Source: Mesorhizobium loti
Lineage (GTDB): Bacteria > Pseudomonadota > Alphaproteobacteria > Rhizobiales > Rhizobiaceae
Assembly (NCBI GenBank): GCA_014189435.1
Contig: CP050293.1
Coordinates: forward strand, 2,423,001 to 2,487,000
DNA length: 64,000 nt
Direction of reading: 5' to 3'
Both the position numbers and the translations under genes were made by a program. Below the pieces are notes generated by a model, which worked only from the letters and a program-made list of their open reading frames with translations, did no database searches and was not told the DNA's origin. Positions within the stretch are counted from its first letter, which is position 1. Each line of letters starts with the position of its first letter. Shown piece by piece: positions 1 through 9,670 of this stretch.

Positions 1-728
1 ATCAGGCCAACGAGCTTGCCTTGCACCTTGACCCTGTCCGGGCCGAAAATGCGGGTTTCATAGGCTGGATTGGCGGCTTCGAGAGCAATCGAGGCGCCCT
101 TGCGGCGGAACCGCTTCAGCGTCGCTTCCTCTTCATCCACCAGCGCCACGATGATCTCGCCAGGCTGGGCGGTGTCGGCGTTGCGGATGATGACGGTGTC
201 GCCGTCGAAGATACCGGCCTCGATCATCGAATCACCCTTGACCTCCAGGGCGTAGTGCTCGCCGCCCATGATCATGTCCGGCGGCACCGAGATCGAGTGC
301 GTCTGATGCTGGATGGCGTCGATCGGCACACCGGCGGCGATGCGGCCCATCACAGGGATCGACACGGCGGAGACCGCGTCGTCGTCATTGCCGGGCGAGG
401 GCATCCGCGAAGGCGCCGGCTTGATCTGCCGGCCAAGAGCACCACCCTGACCGAGACTGCCCTGGATGACGCTTGGCGAGAACTTCTTTGCCGCGTTGAG
501 GCCGGGCGCGATCGAGTCCGGCAGCCGCAGCACTTCCAACGCGCGTGCCCGGTTGGGCAGGCGGCGAATGAAGCCGCGCTCCTCGAGTGCAGTGATCAGC
601 CGATGAATCCCGGATTTGGAGGCAAGGTCGAGCGCCTCCTTCATCTCGTCGAAGGATGGCGGAATGCCGCTTTCCTTCAGGCGTTCATGGATGAACATCA
701 GCAGTTCGTGTTGCTTGCGCGTCAGCAT
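1..728 (-). CDS. lexA: LexA repressor (3' end cut by window edge)
   Basis: SOS-response repressor and self-cleaving serine protease. The N-terminal winged helix starts [10 protein letters not shown] and continues with the SFDEMKEAL and [14 protein letters not shown] segments. The C-terminal S24 peptidase domain shows the Ala-Gly cleavage site in GRIAAGVP, the nucleophile Ser in KGDSM and the general-base Lys in EEATLKRF. At least 242 residues are in the window and the reading frame is still open at base 3, so only a few C-terminal residues should be missing. An alphaproteobacterial SOS box lies about 60 bases upstream of the ATG, so autoregulation is expected. Identity is very secure. Confidence 0.95.
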   Translation of the reverse strand, partial: MLTRKQHELLMFIHERLKESGIPPSFDEMKEALDLASKSGIHRLITALEERGFIRRLPNRARALEVLRLPDSIAPGLNAAKKFSPSVIQGSLGQGGALGRQIKPAPSRMPSPGNDDDAVSAVSIPVMGRIAAGVPIDAIQHQTHSISVPPDMIMGGEHYALEVKGDSMIEAGIFDGDTVIIRNADTAQPGEIIVALVDEEEATLKRFRRKGASIALEAANPAYETRIFGPDRVKVQGKLVGL

Positions 729-1176
729 GGCGACCCCCTGGATACCTGAAACCAGAATCAGAAAAACAAACCCAGAACAAACACTATCTGTTCCAGTTGT
801 GTTCTGCAACCGTTTAAAGTTTAATGAATTTGTTAAGGCGGCGGAAATTATTCCGCGGTTGCAAGCGGGCCTCGTCGACGACAGCATCCCGTCACGGTGC
901 GCTTTCGGGCATTGAAATTGTTATGGTTAATAGCCTGTGGCCCATCCCGAGCTCAGGCCTGGCATGAGCTGCCGCCAGGCCTCTCGACGACGGGCATTCC
1001 AGCTTACCGGGCATTCGTTTGCCGTGAACGAAACGAAGCCAAAATGCCAACCTTGGTTAACCTATTACAGCCTGCGCTGACCACCCAGCAGCGAACGCAT
1101 TCGCGAGCTGGAAATTCGTCCCTCGGTCATATGACCAGGGGAGAGCCGGCGACAACAGACCGTCGAGACGGCTGCT
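729..1176. other. Intergenic region between lexA and kynU
   Basis: This 448-base stretch contains the lexA promoter side with its SOS box at 790-804. Beyond that I see no convincing gene. The short open frames have no recognisable family features, and no clear terminator hairpin with a T-run follows kynU here. Confidence 0.6.
790..804. promoter_or_regulatory. LexA (SOS) box upstream of lexA
   Basis: The sequence GTTCCAGTTGTGTTC fits the alphaproteobacterial LexA consensus GTTC-N7-GTTC exactly. It lies about 60 bases upstream of the lexA start, where autorepression would act. A GAAC at 775-778 adds a looser inverted partner. Confidence 0.85.
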
Positions 1177-2424
1177 TCAGGTAACGGCTTCCTTGACGGC
1201 GAAACGCTGGTCCTTCCATGCACCCGTGCGCAGAATGTCTTCCAGCACCTCAACCGCCAGCCACACATCCTTGTAGCCGACATAGAGCGGCGTGAAGCCG
1301 AAACGGATGGTTGATGGGGCGCGGAAGTCACCGATCACGCCACGCTCGATCAGCGCCCGCATGATTTGATAACCGTGGTCGTGAAGGAACGACACCTGGC
1401 TGCCGCGTCTGGCCGCGTCGCGGGTGGTCTCCAGCGTGAGACCATAGGCGCCGCACTTCGCTTCGACGAGCTGGATGAACAGTTCGGTCAGCGCGACGCT
1501 TTTCTTTCGCAAAGCCGCCATGTCGACGTCGTTCCAGATGGCAAGCGCACCTTTGAGCGCCCGCATCGACAGCACCGGCTGCGTGCCGCACAGAAAGCGG
1601 CGGATACCGGTGCCGGCAACATAGCCCCGTTCGAAGGCAAAGGGCCGCGCATGCCCCCACCAGCCGCTGAGTGGCTGGCTGATTTCGCCGTGGTGGCGCT
1701 GTGCGGCATAGATGAAGGCCGGCGCGCCCGGACCGCCGTTGAGATACTTGTAGGTGCAGCCGATGGCGAAATCGGCATTTGCATGGTCGAGCTCGACCGG
1801 CAGGGCGCCCGCGGTGTGGCACAGATCCCAGACGATCAGCGCTCCGACCGCATGAGCCTTGCGCGTCAGCGCCGCCATGTCGCGCAGTTCACCCGATTTG
1901 TAGTTGACGTGGTTGACCAGGACCACCGCGACGCTTTCGTCGATCAGCTCTTCGACAGTTGGCGCGTCGACGCCCGCAAGGCGCAGCAGGACGCCGTCCC
2001 GGGTCGAGGCCACGCCTTCGGCGATGTACAGGTCGGTGGGAAAACTGTCACCTTCGGCGACGATGGCCAACCGGCCGGGCCGCATCTCCAGTGCTGCATG
2101 CAGCACTTTGTAGATGTTGGTCGACGTCGTGTCGCAGACGACGGTCTGTCCAGCCGCGGCTCCCATCAGGCGCCCGAGCTGGTCACCGAGTTCGATCGGC
2201 ATCTCGAACCATCCGGCCGTATTCCAGGCCCGGATGAGATCCTGGGCCCATTCCTGGGTCGCCGCCTGCTGCAGCTCGCCGAAGACGGCATGAGACGCTG
2301 CCCCCAGTGAATTGCCGTCGAGATAGATCACCCCTTCCGGCAGAATGAAACGATCGCGCATGGCACGCAGCGGATCCGTGGCGTCCATCGCTTCGATCGC
2401 AGCGAGATCGGGAATTCCACTCAT
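1177..2424 (-). CDS. kynU: Kynureninase
   Basis: PLP-dependent hydrolase (EC 3.7.1.3) that splits kynurenine into anthranilate and alanine. The 415-residue length is normal for the family. Visible features are the N-terminal YLDGNSLGA segment, the D-LCHTAGALPVEL stretch that lines the cofactor, and the CTYKYLNGGPGAP motif whose Lys binds PLP. The start ATG at 2424 gives the expected N-terminus. It lies 78 bases downstream of kynA on the same strand and is probably the last gene of a tryptophan-catabolism operon with kynA and the CoA ligase. Confidence 0.95.
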   Translation of the reverse strand: MSGIPDLAAIEAMDATDPLRAMRDRFILPEGVIYLDGNSLGAASHAVFGELQQAATQEWAQDLIRAWNTAGWFEMPIELGDQLGRLMGAAAGQTVVCDTTSTNIYKVLHAALEMRPGRLAIVAEGDSFPTDLYIAEGVASTRDGVLLRLAGVDAPTVEELIDESVAVVLVNHVNYKSGELRDMAALTRKAHAVGALIVWDLCHTAGALPVELDHANADFAIGCTYKYLNGGPGAPAFIYAAQRHHGEISQPLSGWWGHARPFAFERGYVAGTGIRRFLCGTQPVLSMRALKGALAIWNDVDMAALRKKSVALTELFIQLVEAKCGAYGLTLETTRDAARRGSQVSFLHDHGYQIMRALIERGVIGDFRAPSTIRFGFTPLYVGYKDVWLAVEVLEDILRTGAWKDQRFAVKEAVT

Positions 2425-2502
2425 GGTCAGTCCTCGGTTGTTCGCGAAGGGTTTTCCGCCACAGAGCGTCCCCTCGGTGCGGCTGTTCTCATTTCGGTGA
2501 GG

Positions 2503-3339
2503 TCAGAGCCGGGTGCGGACCGTCCACAGTTCCGGAAACAGCACGACCTCAAGCATCTTCTTGAGATACGACGCACCAGACGTGCCGCCGGTGCCGCGTT
2601 TCAGGCCGATGATGCGCTCGACCGTGGTGACGTGGTTGAAGCGCCAGCGGCGGAAATAGTCCTCGAAGTCGACCAGCTTCTCGGCCAGCTCGTAGAACAT
2701 CCAGTAGCGCTGCGGGTCGCGGTAGATGGTCTGCCAGGCGACCAGGACCTCTTCATTCTCGGTTCGCGTCTCACGCCAGTCCGTGCGCCTGGCATCAGCG
2801 CCGATGTCGAATCCGTTGCGCGCCAGAAGCAGCAGCGCTTCGTCGTAGAGCGATGGTTCGGCCAGGATCGCCTCCAGCTTTCCGCTGAGGTCAGGCCGGT
2901 GCTTGTGGGGGCCGAGCATGGCGAGGTTGCGGTTGCCGGCCATGAACTCGATGGCGCGATACTGCCAGGATTGAAAACCCGAGGATTGGCCGAGCGCGTC
3001 GCGGAACTCGGTGTATTCGCTGGGCGTCATCGTCCGCAGCACGTCCCAGGCATTGTTCAGCTGCTCGAAGATGCGGGCGACGCGCGACAGCATCTTGAAG
3101 CTCGGCTCGAGCCGGTCGGCGCGGATGGAACGGATCGCAGCGCCAATCTCGTGCAGAGCGAGCTTCATCCAGAGTTCGGAGGTCTGATGCTGGATGATGA
3201 ACAGCATCTCGTCATGCGCCGACGACAGCGGCGTCTGGGCCTCCAGCACCTTCTCCAGGTGCAGATAGTCGCTGTAAGACATGCGCTCCTTGAACGACAT
3301 CTGTGCGCCTTCGGACGCTGGATCGTAGGGCTCGCTCAA
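2503..3339 (-). CDS. kynA: Tryptophan 2,3-dioxygenase
   Basis: Haem dioxygenase (EC 1.13.11.11) that opens the indole ring of L-tryptophan to N-formylkynurenine, the first step of the kynurenine pathway. It has 278 residues, the usual size of bacterial enzymes. The substrate-pocket segment [13 protein letters not shown], the distal [12 protein letters not shown] segment with the proximal haem His, and the C-terminal [13 protein letters not shown] motif are all present. Its start codon overlaps the stop of the CoA-ligase gene upstream (3336-3339), so the two are probably translationally coupled. Confidence 0.95.
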   Translation of the reverse strand: MSEPYDPASEGAQMSFKERMSYSDYLHLEKVLEAQTPLSSAHDEMLFIIQHQTSELWMKLALHEIGAAIRSIRADRLEPSFKMLSRVARIFEQLNNAWDVLRTMTPSEYTEFRDALGQSSGFQSWQYRAIEFMAGNRNLAMLGPHKHRPDLSGKLEAILAEPSLYDEALLLLARNGFDIGADARRTDWRETRTENEEVLVAWQTIYRDPQRYWMFYELAEKLVDFEDYFRRWRFNHVTTVERIIGLKRGTGGTSGASYLKKMLEVVLFPELWTVRTRL

Positions 3340-4961
3340 TTGATTTTCTCCGTGCGCAGCCGGAAGCGCTGGATCTTGCCGGTCTGCGTCTTGGGTAGGG
3401 TGGCGATGAATTTTACTGACCGTGGATATTTGTAAGGGGCGATCGTCGCCTTGACGTGGTCCTGCAGGCGCTTGGTGGTCAACGCGTCAGGCGCCACGCC
3501 TTGCACCAGCACGACATGCGCCTCGACGATCTGACCGCGTTCGGCATCCTCGGCGCCGATGACAGCGCATTCGGCGACGTCCGGGTGCGCCAGCAGTGCC
3601 GCCTCGACCTCGGGGCCGGCGATGTTGTAGCCGGCGCTGACGATCATGTCGTCGGAGCGCGCGGCGAAATGGAAGAAGCCGTCTTCGTCCTGGGTAAAAG
3701 TGTCGCCGGTGAGGTTCCAGCCGTCGCGCACGTAGTCCTTCTGCCTGTCATCGGCCATGTAGCGGCAGCCGGTCGGGCCGCGCACCGCCAGCCTGCCGGT
3801 CGCGCCGCGCGGCACCTCGCGCATCTCGTCATCGACGATGCGCGCCTCATAGCCGCCCACCGGCTTGCCGGTCGACGCGGGCTTCATGTCGCCAAAGCGG
3901 TTGGAGATGAAGATGTGCAGCATTTCGGTGGCGCCGATGCCGTCGAGGATCGGCTTGCCGGTCTTTTGCGTCCACTCCTCGAAAACCGGAGCGGGCAAGG
4001 TTTCGCCGGCCGAAACGGCGACACGCAGCGATGACAGGTCGGCACCTTCGTCCATGGCCTTCAGCATGGCACGGTAAGCGGTCGGCGCGGTGAAGGAGAT
4101 CGTCGCTTTGTAGGTCTCGATGATGTGGATCATGTTGGGTGGCGTCGCCTGCTCCAGCAGCGTTGCCGCCGCACCGAAGCGCAGCGGGAAGATGGCGAGC
4201 CCGCCAAGGCCGAAGGTGAAGGCCAGCGGCGGCGAGCCGACGAAGATGTCGTCCGGCGTCACCTGAAGGATTTCGCGGGCGTAGGCGTCGGCGATGATCA
4301 GCAGGTCGCGGTGGAAATGCATCGTCGCCTTCGGCACGCCTGTCGTGCCCGAGGTGAAGCCGAGCAGCGCGACGTCGTCGCGGCCGGTGTTGACGGCAGT
4401 GAATGTCACCGGCTTGTCGAGCGCGGCACGATCGAGTTCGGCATCATGGTTGGCGGTGCCGTCGAAACCGATGACCTGCTTGAGGAATACGCTGTCCTTG
4501 GCGCAGGCGGTCATCTCGTCCATCAGCCTGGTGTCGCAGAGCGCGACGGTGATCTCCGCCTTGTCGACGATCTTGGCGAGCTCGCCGGCGCGCAGCATCG
4601 GCATGGTGTTGACGACCACGGCGCCGACCTTGGTGGCAGCCAGCCAGCAGGCGACCATTGCGGGGTTGTTGGCCGAACGGATCAGCACCCGGTTGCCCGG
4701 CTGGACGCCATAATTCTCGACCAGCGCGTGGGCCAGCCTGTTTGTCCAGTCGGACAGTTCCTTGTAGGTGCGGCGGCGGCCATTGCCGATCAGCGCGGTG
4801 TGGTCGCCGAGGCCTTTCTCGACCAGCCTGTCGGTCAGTTCGACACCGGCGTTGAGGCGTTCGGGATAATCAAAGCCATCGAGCAGGATATCAGGCCATT
4901 GCTCCGGCGGCGGCAGGTGATCGCGCGTGAACGTGTCGATATGCGCTGAAGGCCCAAGCAT
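3336..4961 (-). CDS. AMP-dependent acyl-CoA ligase, probably 2-aminobenzoate (anthranilate)-CoA ligase
   Basis: ANL-superfamily adenylating enzyme of 541 residues. It shows the P-loop [19 protein letters not shown], the adenylate-binding [11 protein letters not shown], the hinge region ([13 protein letters not shown], then [13 protein letters not shown]) and the C-terminal catalytic Lys in [11 protein letters not shown]. Sequence style and N-terminus ([11 protein letters not shown]) fit the benzoate/2-aminobenzoate-CoA ligase subgroup. Because it is coupled to kynA and followed by kynU, its substrate is most likely the anthranilate they produce, giving 2-aminobenzoyl-CoA. The open frame extends 91 codons upstream to 5234, but that part has no family similarity and overlaps the divergent gene, so I start at 4961. 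Family is secure; substrate is inferred from context. Confidence 0.85.
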   Translation of the reverse strand: MLGPSAHIDTFTRDHLPPPEQWPDILLDGFDYPERLNAGVELTDRLVEKGLGDHTALIGNGRRRTYKELSDWTNRLAHALVENYGVQPGNRVLIRSANNPAMVACWLAATKVGAVVVNTMPMLRAGELAKIVDKAEITVALCDTRLMDEMTACAKDSVFLKQVIGFDGTANHDAELDRAALDKPVTFTAVNTGRDDVALLGFTSGTTGVPKATMHFHRDLLIIADAYAREILQVTPDDIFVGSPPLAFTFGLGGLAIFPLRFGAAATLLEQATPPNMIHIIETYKATISFTAPTAYRAMLKAMDEGADLSSLRVAVSAGETLPAPVFEEWTQKTGKPILDGIGATEMLHIFISNRFGDMKPASTGKPVGGYEARIVDDEMREVPRGATGRLAVRGPTGCRYMADDRQKDYVRDGWNLTGDTFTQDEDGFFHFAARSDDMIVSAGYNIAGPEVEAALLAHPDVAECAVIGAEDAERGQIVEAHVVLVQGVAPDALTTKRLQDHVKATIAPYKYPRSVKFIATLPKTQTGKIQRFRLRTEKIN

Positions 4962-5274
4962 GTCGCCGCTATCCCATCTGCTGGATGGCCAGTGCGCGAG
5001 GCGCCTGGCCGGATGTGGTGGATCTAAAGGTCCTGTTTTTGAGGAGGCTTCGTGCCGCCGTCGCACCTGCTCGGGGATGCCCCCGGAAAGAGTGCACATT
5101 TGCAGGTTTTGGGCAGCACAGCAGACCTCCCATTGTCGGCTGTTCGTCAGGGCAGGATCGCACCAGTCGAAATTTGTTTCAAGCCTAAAATGTTTTTGCT
5201 CTGGAGCATTGACGCACGGCATGGCGGTGGCCATTGCTAGCGGAGAAACGATGCCATTCCGGGGGAGGGTGCCG
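4962..5274. promoter_or_regulatory. Divergent promoter region of the kynurenine cluster
   Basis: A 313-base gap separates the minus-strand ligase-kynA-kynU operon from the plus-strand formamidase-like gene. It must hold both promoters. The part around 5160-5205 is AT-richer than its surroundings and could be the control region. I could not assign a specific operator. Confidence 0.45.
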
Positions 5275-6105
5275 ATGCTCGAACGTCACATTGCCGATTG
5301 GGACAGCGCCTATGCCAACGGTGCGAACATTGCCGGCAGCGACCGCTGGCCAGCCGCCTGGGCGGAACCGGCGCAAGCGTTTCGCAATGCGCTTTCGTCA
5401 GAGGGCCGGGCACGGCTCGACATCGCCTATGGTGACGGGCCGCGCAATCGGTTCGATCTTTTCTTTCCCAAAGCCGCTCCCAAGGGGCTGGTGGTGTTCC
5501 TCCATGGCGGTTACTGGCTGGAGTCCGACAAGAGTACCTGGTCGCACCTCGCCAATGGCGCGGTCGGCAGCCGCTTTGCCGTGGCGATGCCGTCCTACAC
5601 GCTGTGCCCGGACATACGCATCGCCGGCATCGTCAGCGAAATCGGCGCGGCGATTGGCAAGGCAGCGGCAATGGTCGACGGGCCGCTGATGCTGACCGGA
5701 CATTCGGCCGGCGGCCATCTCGCCAGCCGCATGGTGACCATATCAACGCCCCTGGCCGCCGATGTGGCGCGGCGCATACGCCATGTCGTCTCGATTTCGG
5801 GCCTGCATGACCTGCGTCCGCTCATGCGCACCGGCATGAACGCGGCGCTGGCTATCGACGAGCACGAGGCGCTGACTGAAAGCCCGGCGCTGCTGCGGCC
5901 CGTGGATGGTGCCCGCATCACCTGCTGGGCCGGTGGTGGCGAGCGCGCCGAATTCCTGCGCCAGAATGCTTTGCTTGCCAACATCTGGACCGGCCTTGGC
6001 GCCACCACCAGCGCGATAGTCGAGCCTGACCGGCATCATTACGATATTGTCGACGGCCTTGCCGATCCGGCGCATCCGCTGACCCGGACCTTGATCTCGG
6101 AGTAG
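5275..6105 (+). CDS. Alpha/beta hydrolase, probable kynurenine formamidase
   Basis: An alpha/beta-hydrolase of about 276 residues with the HGGYW oxyanion motif (VVFLHGGYWLESDKS) and the nucleophile elbow GHSAGGHLA. A C-terminal DRHHYDIVDGL supplies the likely catalytic His. The HGGYW motif is characteristic of arylformamidases that hydrolyse N-formylkynurenine. It is divergent from kynA and kynU, which otherwise lack a formamidase in this window, so the role as step two of the pathway fits. The ATG at 5275 has a strong GGGGGAGGG ribosome site six bases upstream. An ATG at 5251 with GGAG is a credible alternative adding eight residues. The long upstream extension of the frame is not coding. 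Confidence 0.8.
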   Translation: MLERHIADWDSAYANGANIAGSDRWPAAWAEPAQAFRNALSSEGRARLDIAYGDGPRNRFDLFFPKAAPKGLVVFLHGGYWLESDKSTWSHLANGAVGSRFAVAMPSYTLCPDIRIAGIVSEIGAAIGKAAAMVDGPLMLTGHSAGGHLASRMVTISTPLAADVARRIRHVVSISGLHDLRPLMRTGMNAALAIDEHEALTESPALLRPVDGARITCWAGGGERAEFLRQNALLANIWTGLGATTSAIVEPDRHHYDIVDGLADPAHPLTRTLISE

Positions 6106-6153
6106 CGCCGAGATCGTTTTCTCGTGTGTTATGAATGGCTTGTCTTGGATTCC

Positions 6154-7359
6154 TCAGCGCAGCATCAGAACGCTGCAAGCCTCGCCCGCAGCCGCTGCGG
6201 AGGCAAACGGCGCGCGCACGATCAGCCCGTTGGCGTCGGCCAGCATTCGCAGCATTGAGGAATCCTGGATGCCGAACGGCGTCGCCACCAGCGCGCCGTC
6301 ATCTTCCCTGACCACGGCCCGCACATAGTCCTGGCGCAAATCATTGGCCGGCATTGCGGCGCCCAATCGCGCCGGGCGTATGTCCTGGCGATGGTTGCGG
6401 CCGCCGAGCCGCGCCAGCAGCGGCTTCAGGAACAGCTGCGAGCAGACCAGGCTTGCCACCGGGTTGCCGGGCAGGCCGATACACCTGATATCGCCGAGGC
6501 GGCCGAACATCAGCGGCTTGCCGGGGCGCATGGCGATCTTCCAGAAGCCGAGCGCCATGCCTTCGCCGGTCAGCACATCGTGGATCAGGTCGTGATCGCC
6601 GACCGAGGCGCCACCAAGCGTCACGATGACATCCGCGCCGGCCACGACCGCTTGTCTGACCAGCGCGGCGATTGCCTCCTTGCGATCGGCGGCAATGCCG
6701 AGATCGAGCGCGCGGGCGCCAACGGACTGTGCCGCGGCGGCAACGCCATAGGCATTGGACGAGATGATCTGGTCCGGCCCGAGTTCGCTGCCGGGCGGCA
6801 ACAATTCGTCGCCGGTGGCGATGATGGCGACCAGCGGCCGTTTCACCACGCTAACCTGGGGGTGGTTGGCCGATGCCGCCAGCGACAGCGCCGCCGGGTC
6901 GAGCACGCGGCCTTTTTCGAGCAGCACGTCGCCTTTCGAAAAGTCGAGGCCGATGCGGCGGATGTTGCGTCCCTCGGCGGTGGGCTCGATCACTTCGATG
7001 TCGCCGCCGCCGAGATCCCTGACATTCTCCTGGATGACGATGGTGTCGGCGCCTTCGGGCAATGGCGCGCCGGTGAAGATGCGCACCGCCTGTGCCTGGT
7101 TGACCGTACCGTCATAGCCACGTCCGGCCGGCGCCATGCCGATCACCGAAAGTCGCGACGGCACCGACGCCACATCGGCGGCACGGGCTGCGTAACCGTC
7201 CATAGCGGAAGCGTTGAAGGGCGGCTGGGTGCGAAGTGCCACGACCGGTTCCGCCAGCACGCGGTCCACCGCCTCGAACAGCGGAACGCTTTCGCCGGCC
7301 AGTGGCGCAGCGCCTTCCAGCAGGCGTTCGAGCGCCTCGGCGACCGGAACCAGCGCCAT
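6154..7359 (-). CDS. moeA: Molybdopterin molybdenumtransferase MoeA
   Basis: Inserts molybdate into adenylylated molybdopterin, the last general step of molybdenum-cofactor synthesis. The 401-residue protein has the MoeA order: an N-terminal domain with PPFNASAMDGYA, then the central domain with IFTGAPLPEGADTIV, the MoCF-like fold with IATGDELLPPG and VTLGGASVGDHDLI, and a C-terminal barrel with CIGLPGNPVAS. Its ATG shares one base with the moaC stop (TGATG at 7359), which fixes this start over the longer open frame. It is the last gene of the ppiD-trpD-trpC-moaC-moeA operon and converges on the formamidase-like gene. Confidence 0.95.
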   Translation of the reverse strand: MALVPVAEALERLLEGAAPLAGESVPLFEAVDRVLAEPVVALRTQPPFNASAMDGYAARAADVASVPSRLSVIGMAPAGRGYDGTVNQAQAVRIFTGAPLPEGADTIVIQENVRDLGGGDIEVIEPTAEGRNIRRIGLDFSKGDVLLEKGRVLDPAALSLAASANHPQVSVVKRPLVAIIATGDELLPPGSELGPDQIISSNAYGVAAAAQSVGARALDLGIAADRKEAIAALVRQAVVAGADVIVTLGGASVGDHDLIHDVLTGEGMALGFWKIAMRPGKPLMFGRLGDIRCIGLPGNPVASLVCSQLFLKPLLARLGGRNHRQDIRPARLGAAMPANDLRQDYVRAVVREDDGALVATPFGIQDSSMLRMLADANGLIVRAPFASAAAAGEACSVLMLR

Positions 7360-7841
7360 CAGGCACCGGCCCTGTAGTCGCTCGACTTGCCGCCGGTCTT
7401 TTCGACCAGCCGGATGCCGGAGATGACCATCGCGCGGTCCACCGCCTTGGCCATGTCGTATATGGTCAGGCAAGCGACGGAGGCGGCGGTCAGCGCTTCC
7501 ATCTCGACGCCCGTCTTGCCGGTGACGCGCGCCAATGCGGTGACCTTCAAGCCAGGCAAAGCATGGTCCGGCTCGATGTCGACGGAGACCTTGGTCAGCA
7601 GCAGCGGATGGCAGAGCGGGATCAGTTCATGGGTCTTCTTCGCCGCCATGATGCCGGCGATGCGCGCAGTACCGAGCACATCGCCCTTCTTGGCGTTGCC
7701 GGCGAGGATCGTCTTCAGCGTCTCGGGTTGCATCGTGACAAAGCCTTCGGCGATCGCCGTGCGCGTCGTCTCTGCCTTGTCGCCGACATCGACCATGTTG
7801 GCCTCGCCCTGCGCGCCGAGATGGGTAAGGGCTGATGTCAT
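7359..7841 (-). CDS. moaC: Cyclic pyranopterin monophosphate synthase MoaC
   Basis: Catalyses the second half of the GTP-to-cPMP conversion in molybdenum-cofactor synthesis. The 160-residue length is typical. The [15 protein letters not shown] segment with the conserved His residues, the [21 protein letters not shown] helix and the catalytic Lys region near KSGGKSS-like (KTGGKSSDY) are visible. It starts two bases after the trpC stop and overlaps moeA by one base, so these genes are co-translated. Confidence 0.95.
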   Translation of the reverse strand: MTSALTHLGAQGEANMVDVGDKAETTRTAIAEGFVTMQPETLKTILAGNAKKGDVLGTARIAGIMAAKKTHELIPLCHPLLLTKVSVDIEPDHALPGLKVTALARVTGKTGVEMEALTAASVACLTIYDMAKAVDRAMVISGIRLVEKTGGKSSDYRAGA

Positions 7842-7843
7842 CG

Positions 7844-8656
7844 TCAGACCGCCTCGGCCGGCGCCTTGCCTGTCAGCAGCAGGTGGGTCGCCGTGGTGAC
7901 GTCCTGTTGCCGCATCAGGCTCTCGCCGACAAGGAAGGTGCCGATGTCGCTCTTTTGCAGCCTGAGGCAGTCGTCGTGCGTGAAAATACCGCTCTCGCTG
8001 ACCAGCAAGCGATCGGCCGGCACCATCGTCGCCAGCCGCACTGAAGTGTCGAGGCTGGTCTCGAATGTGCGTAGATTGCGGTTGTTGATGCCGATCAGCC
8101 GCGACGACAGTTTTAGCGCGCGCTGCGTCTCGGCCTCGTCATGCACTTCGATCAGCGCATCCATGCCGAGTTCGAACGCTGTCGCTTCGAGGTCGCTGGC
8201 CAGGGCGTCGTCGACGCTCGCCATGATGATCAGGATGGCATCCGCGCCCCAGGCACGGGCTTCGTAGACCTGGTACGGATCGAACAGGAAATCCTTGCGC
8301 AGCGCGGGCAGGGCGACGGCGGCTCGCGCCCTGGTGAGAAACTCCGGCGCGCCCTGGAAGGACGGCGCGTCGGTCAGCACCGAAAGACAGGCAGCGCCAC
8401 CCTTGGCATAGGCCTGCGCCAGCACTGGCGGGTCGAAATCGGCGCGGATCAGCCCTTTGGACGGGCTTGCCTTCTTGATCTCGGCGATCAGCGCGAAGGC
8501 ACCGGATTTGCGCTTCGCTTCGAGCGCGGCAAGAAAGCCGCGCGGTGCGTCCGCGTCCTTCGCTCGCGCCTTGATTTCGGCCAGCGGCACACGTGCCTTT
8601 GCCGCCGCGATCTCGTCGCGCTTGTAGGCCTCGATCTTGCGAAGAATGTCAGACAC
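7844..8656 (-). CDS. trpC: Indole-3-glycerol phosphate synthase
   Basis: TIM-barrel enzyme (EC 4.1.1.48) of tryptophan synthesis that closes the indole ring of CdRP. The 270 residues include [15 protein letters not shown] with the catalytic Lys, [30 protein letters not shown] strands, [12 protein letters not shown] and the phosphate-binding VSESGI. Single-function type, not fused to trpF. It follows trpD by three bases. Confidence 0.96.
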   Translation of the reverse strand: MSDILRKIEAYKRDEIAAAKARVPLAEIKARAKDADAPRGFLAALEAKRKSGAFALIAEIKKASPSKGLIRADFDPPVLAQAYAKGGAACLSVLTDAPSFQGAPEFLTRARAAVALPALRKDFLFDPYQVYEARAWGADAILIIMASVDDALASDLEATAFELGMDALIEVHDEAETQRALKLSSRLIGINNRNLRTFETSLDTSVRLATMVPADRLLVSESGIFTHDDCLRLQKSDIGTFLVGESLMRQQDVTTATHLLLTGKAPAEAV

Positions 8657-8659
8657 GTT

Positions 8660-9670
8660 TTATCCGTTCGAAATCTCGACCAGCCTGTCGAGCACTTGCA
8701 GGGCCCGGCCGCTGTCGATGGCTTGCGCGGCGAGCGCGATGCCGTCACCAAGCGTCGTCACCTTGCCCGCAATCACCAGACCGGCGCCGGCATTCATCAG
8801 CACGGTGTCCCGATAGGCGCCGGCAGCGCCGCCCAGCATATCGCGCAATGCTGTGGCGTTGTAGGCCGCGTCGCCGCCGCGCAATTCATCCTTGGTGTGG
8901 CGCGCCAGCCCAACCGCTTCAGGGGTCAGGGTGAAGCTGCGGATCTCGCCGCCGATCAGTTCGGCGACCTGCGTCTCGCCGGTGGTGGTGATCTCGTCAT
9001 AGCCGTCGCCATGGGCAACCCAGGCATGCTCGGCGCCCAGCGCCTTCAGCGTCTCGGCCACCGGCAGGATCCACTCCGGCAGGAACACGCCGACCATCTG
9101 CCGCTTGACGCCAGCCGGATTGATGAGGGGCCCGAGCAGGTTGAAGATGGTGCGGGTGCCGAGCTCGACGCGGGTCGGGCCGACATACTTCATCGCCGGG
9201 TGGTGCGCGGGCGCGAACATGAAGCCGACGCCCGCTTCATGGATGCAACGGCCGATGAATTCGGGCGAGATGTCGATCTTGACGCCAAGCGCAATCAGCA
9301 CGTCGGCGGACCCTGTCAGCGAGGACAGACCGCGATTGCCGTGCTTGGCAACCGGCACACCGCTGCCTGCGATGACAAAGGCCGATGCCGTCGAAATGTT
9401 GACGCTGTGGGAATTGTCGCCGCCGGTGCCGACGATATCGATGGCGCCGTCCGGTGCGTCGACATGCAGCATCCTGGCGCGCATGGTGGCGACGGCGGCG
9501 GAAAGCTCGCTCACCGTCTCGCCGCGCACGCGCAGCGCCATCAGGAAGCCGCCGATCTGGCCGGGCGTGGCGTCACCCGACATGATGATGTCGAAGGCCT
9601 CGCGCGCTTCCTCGAAGGAAAGCGCGCTGCCGGTCGCGACCTTGGCGATATGGGTTTTCAGCGCGCTCAT
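8660..9670 (-). CDS. trpD: Anthranilate phosphoribosyltransferase
   Basis: Transfers phosphoribosyl from PRPP to anthranilate (EC 2.4.2.18). The 336-residue protein has the PRPP-binding glycine-rich loop [17 protein letters not shown], the [17 protein letters not shown] segment, and the [11 protein letters not shown] motif. The start ATG overlaps the ppiD stop by four bases (9667-9670). It competes for anthranilate with the CoA ligase encoded a few kilobases away. Confidence 0.96.
   Translation of the reverse strand: MSALKTHIAKVATGSALSFEEAREAFDIIMSGDATPGQIGGFLMALRVRGETVSELSAAVATMRARMLHVDAPDGAIDIVGTGGDNSHSVNISTASAFVIAGSGVPVAKHGNRGLSSLTGSADVLIALGVKIDISPEFIGRCIHEAGVGFMFAPAHHPAMKYVGPTRVELGTRTIFNLLGPLINPAGVKRQMVGVFLPEWILPVAETLKALGAEHAWVAHGDGYDEITTTGETQVAELIGGEIRSFTLTPEAVGLARHTKDELRGGDAAYNATALRDMLGGAAGAYRDTVLMNAGAGLVIAGKVTTLGDGIALAAQAIDSGRALQVLDRLVEISNG

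Noticed and set aside
4927..5274. Upstream extension of the formamidase-like frame
   Set aside because: It overlaps the divergent CoA-ligase start, shows no similarity, and strong ribosome sites exist at 5242 and 5261.
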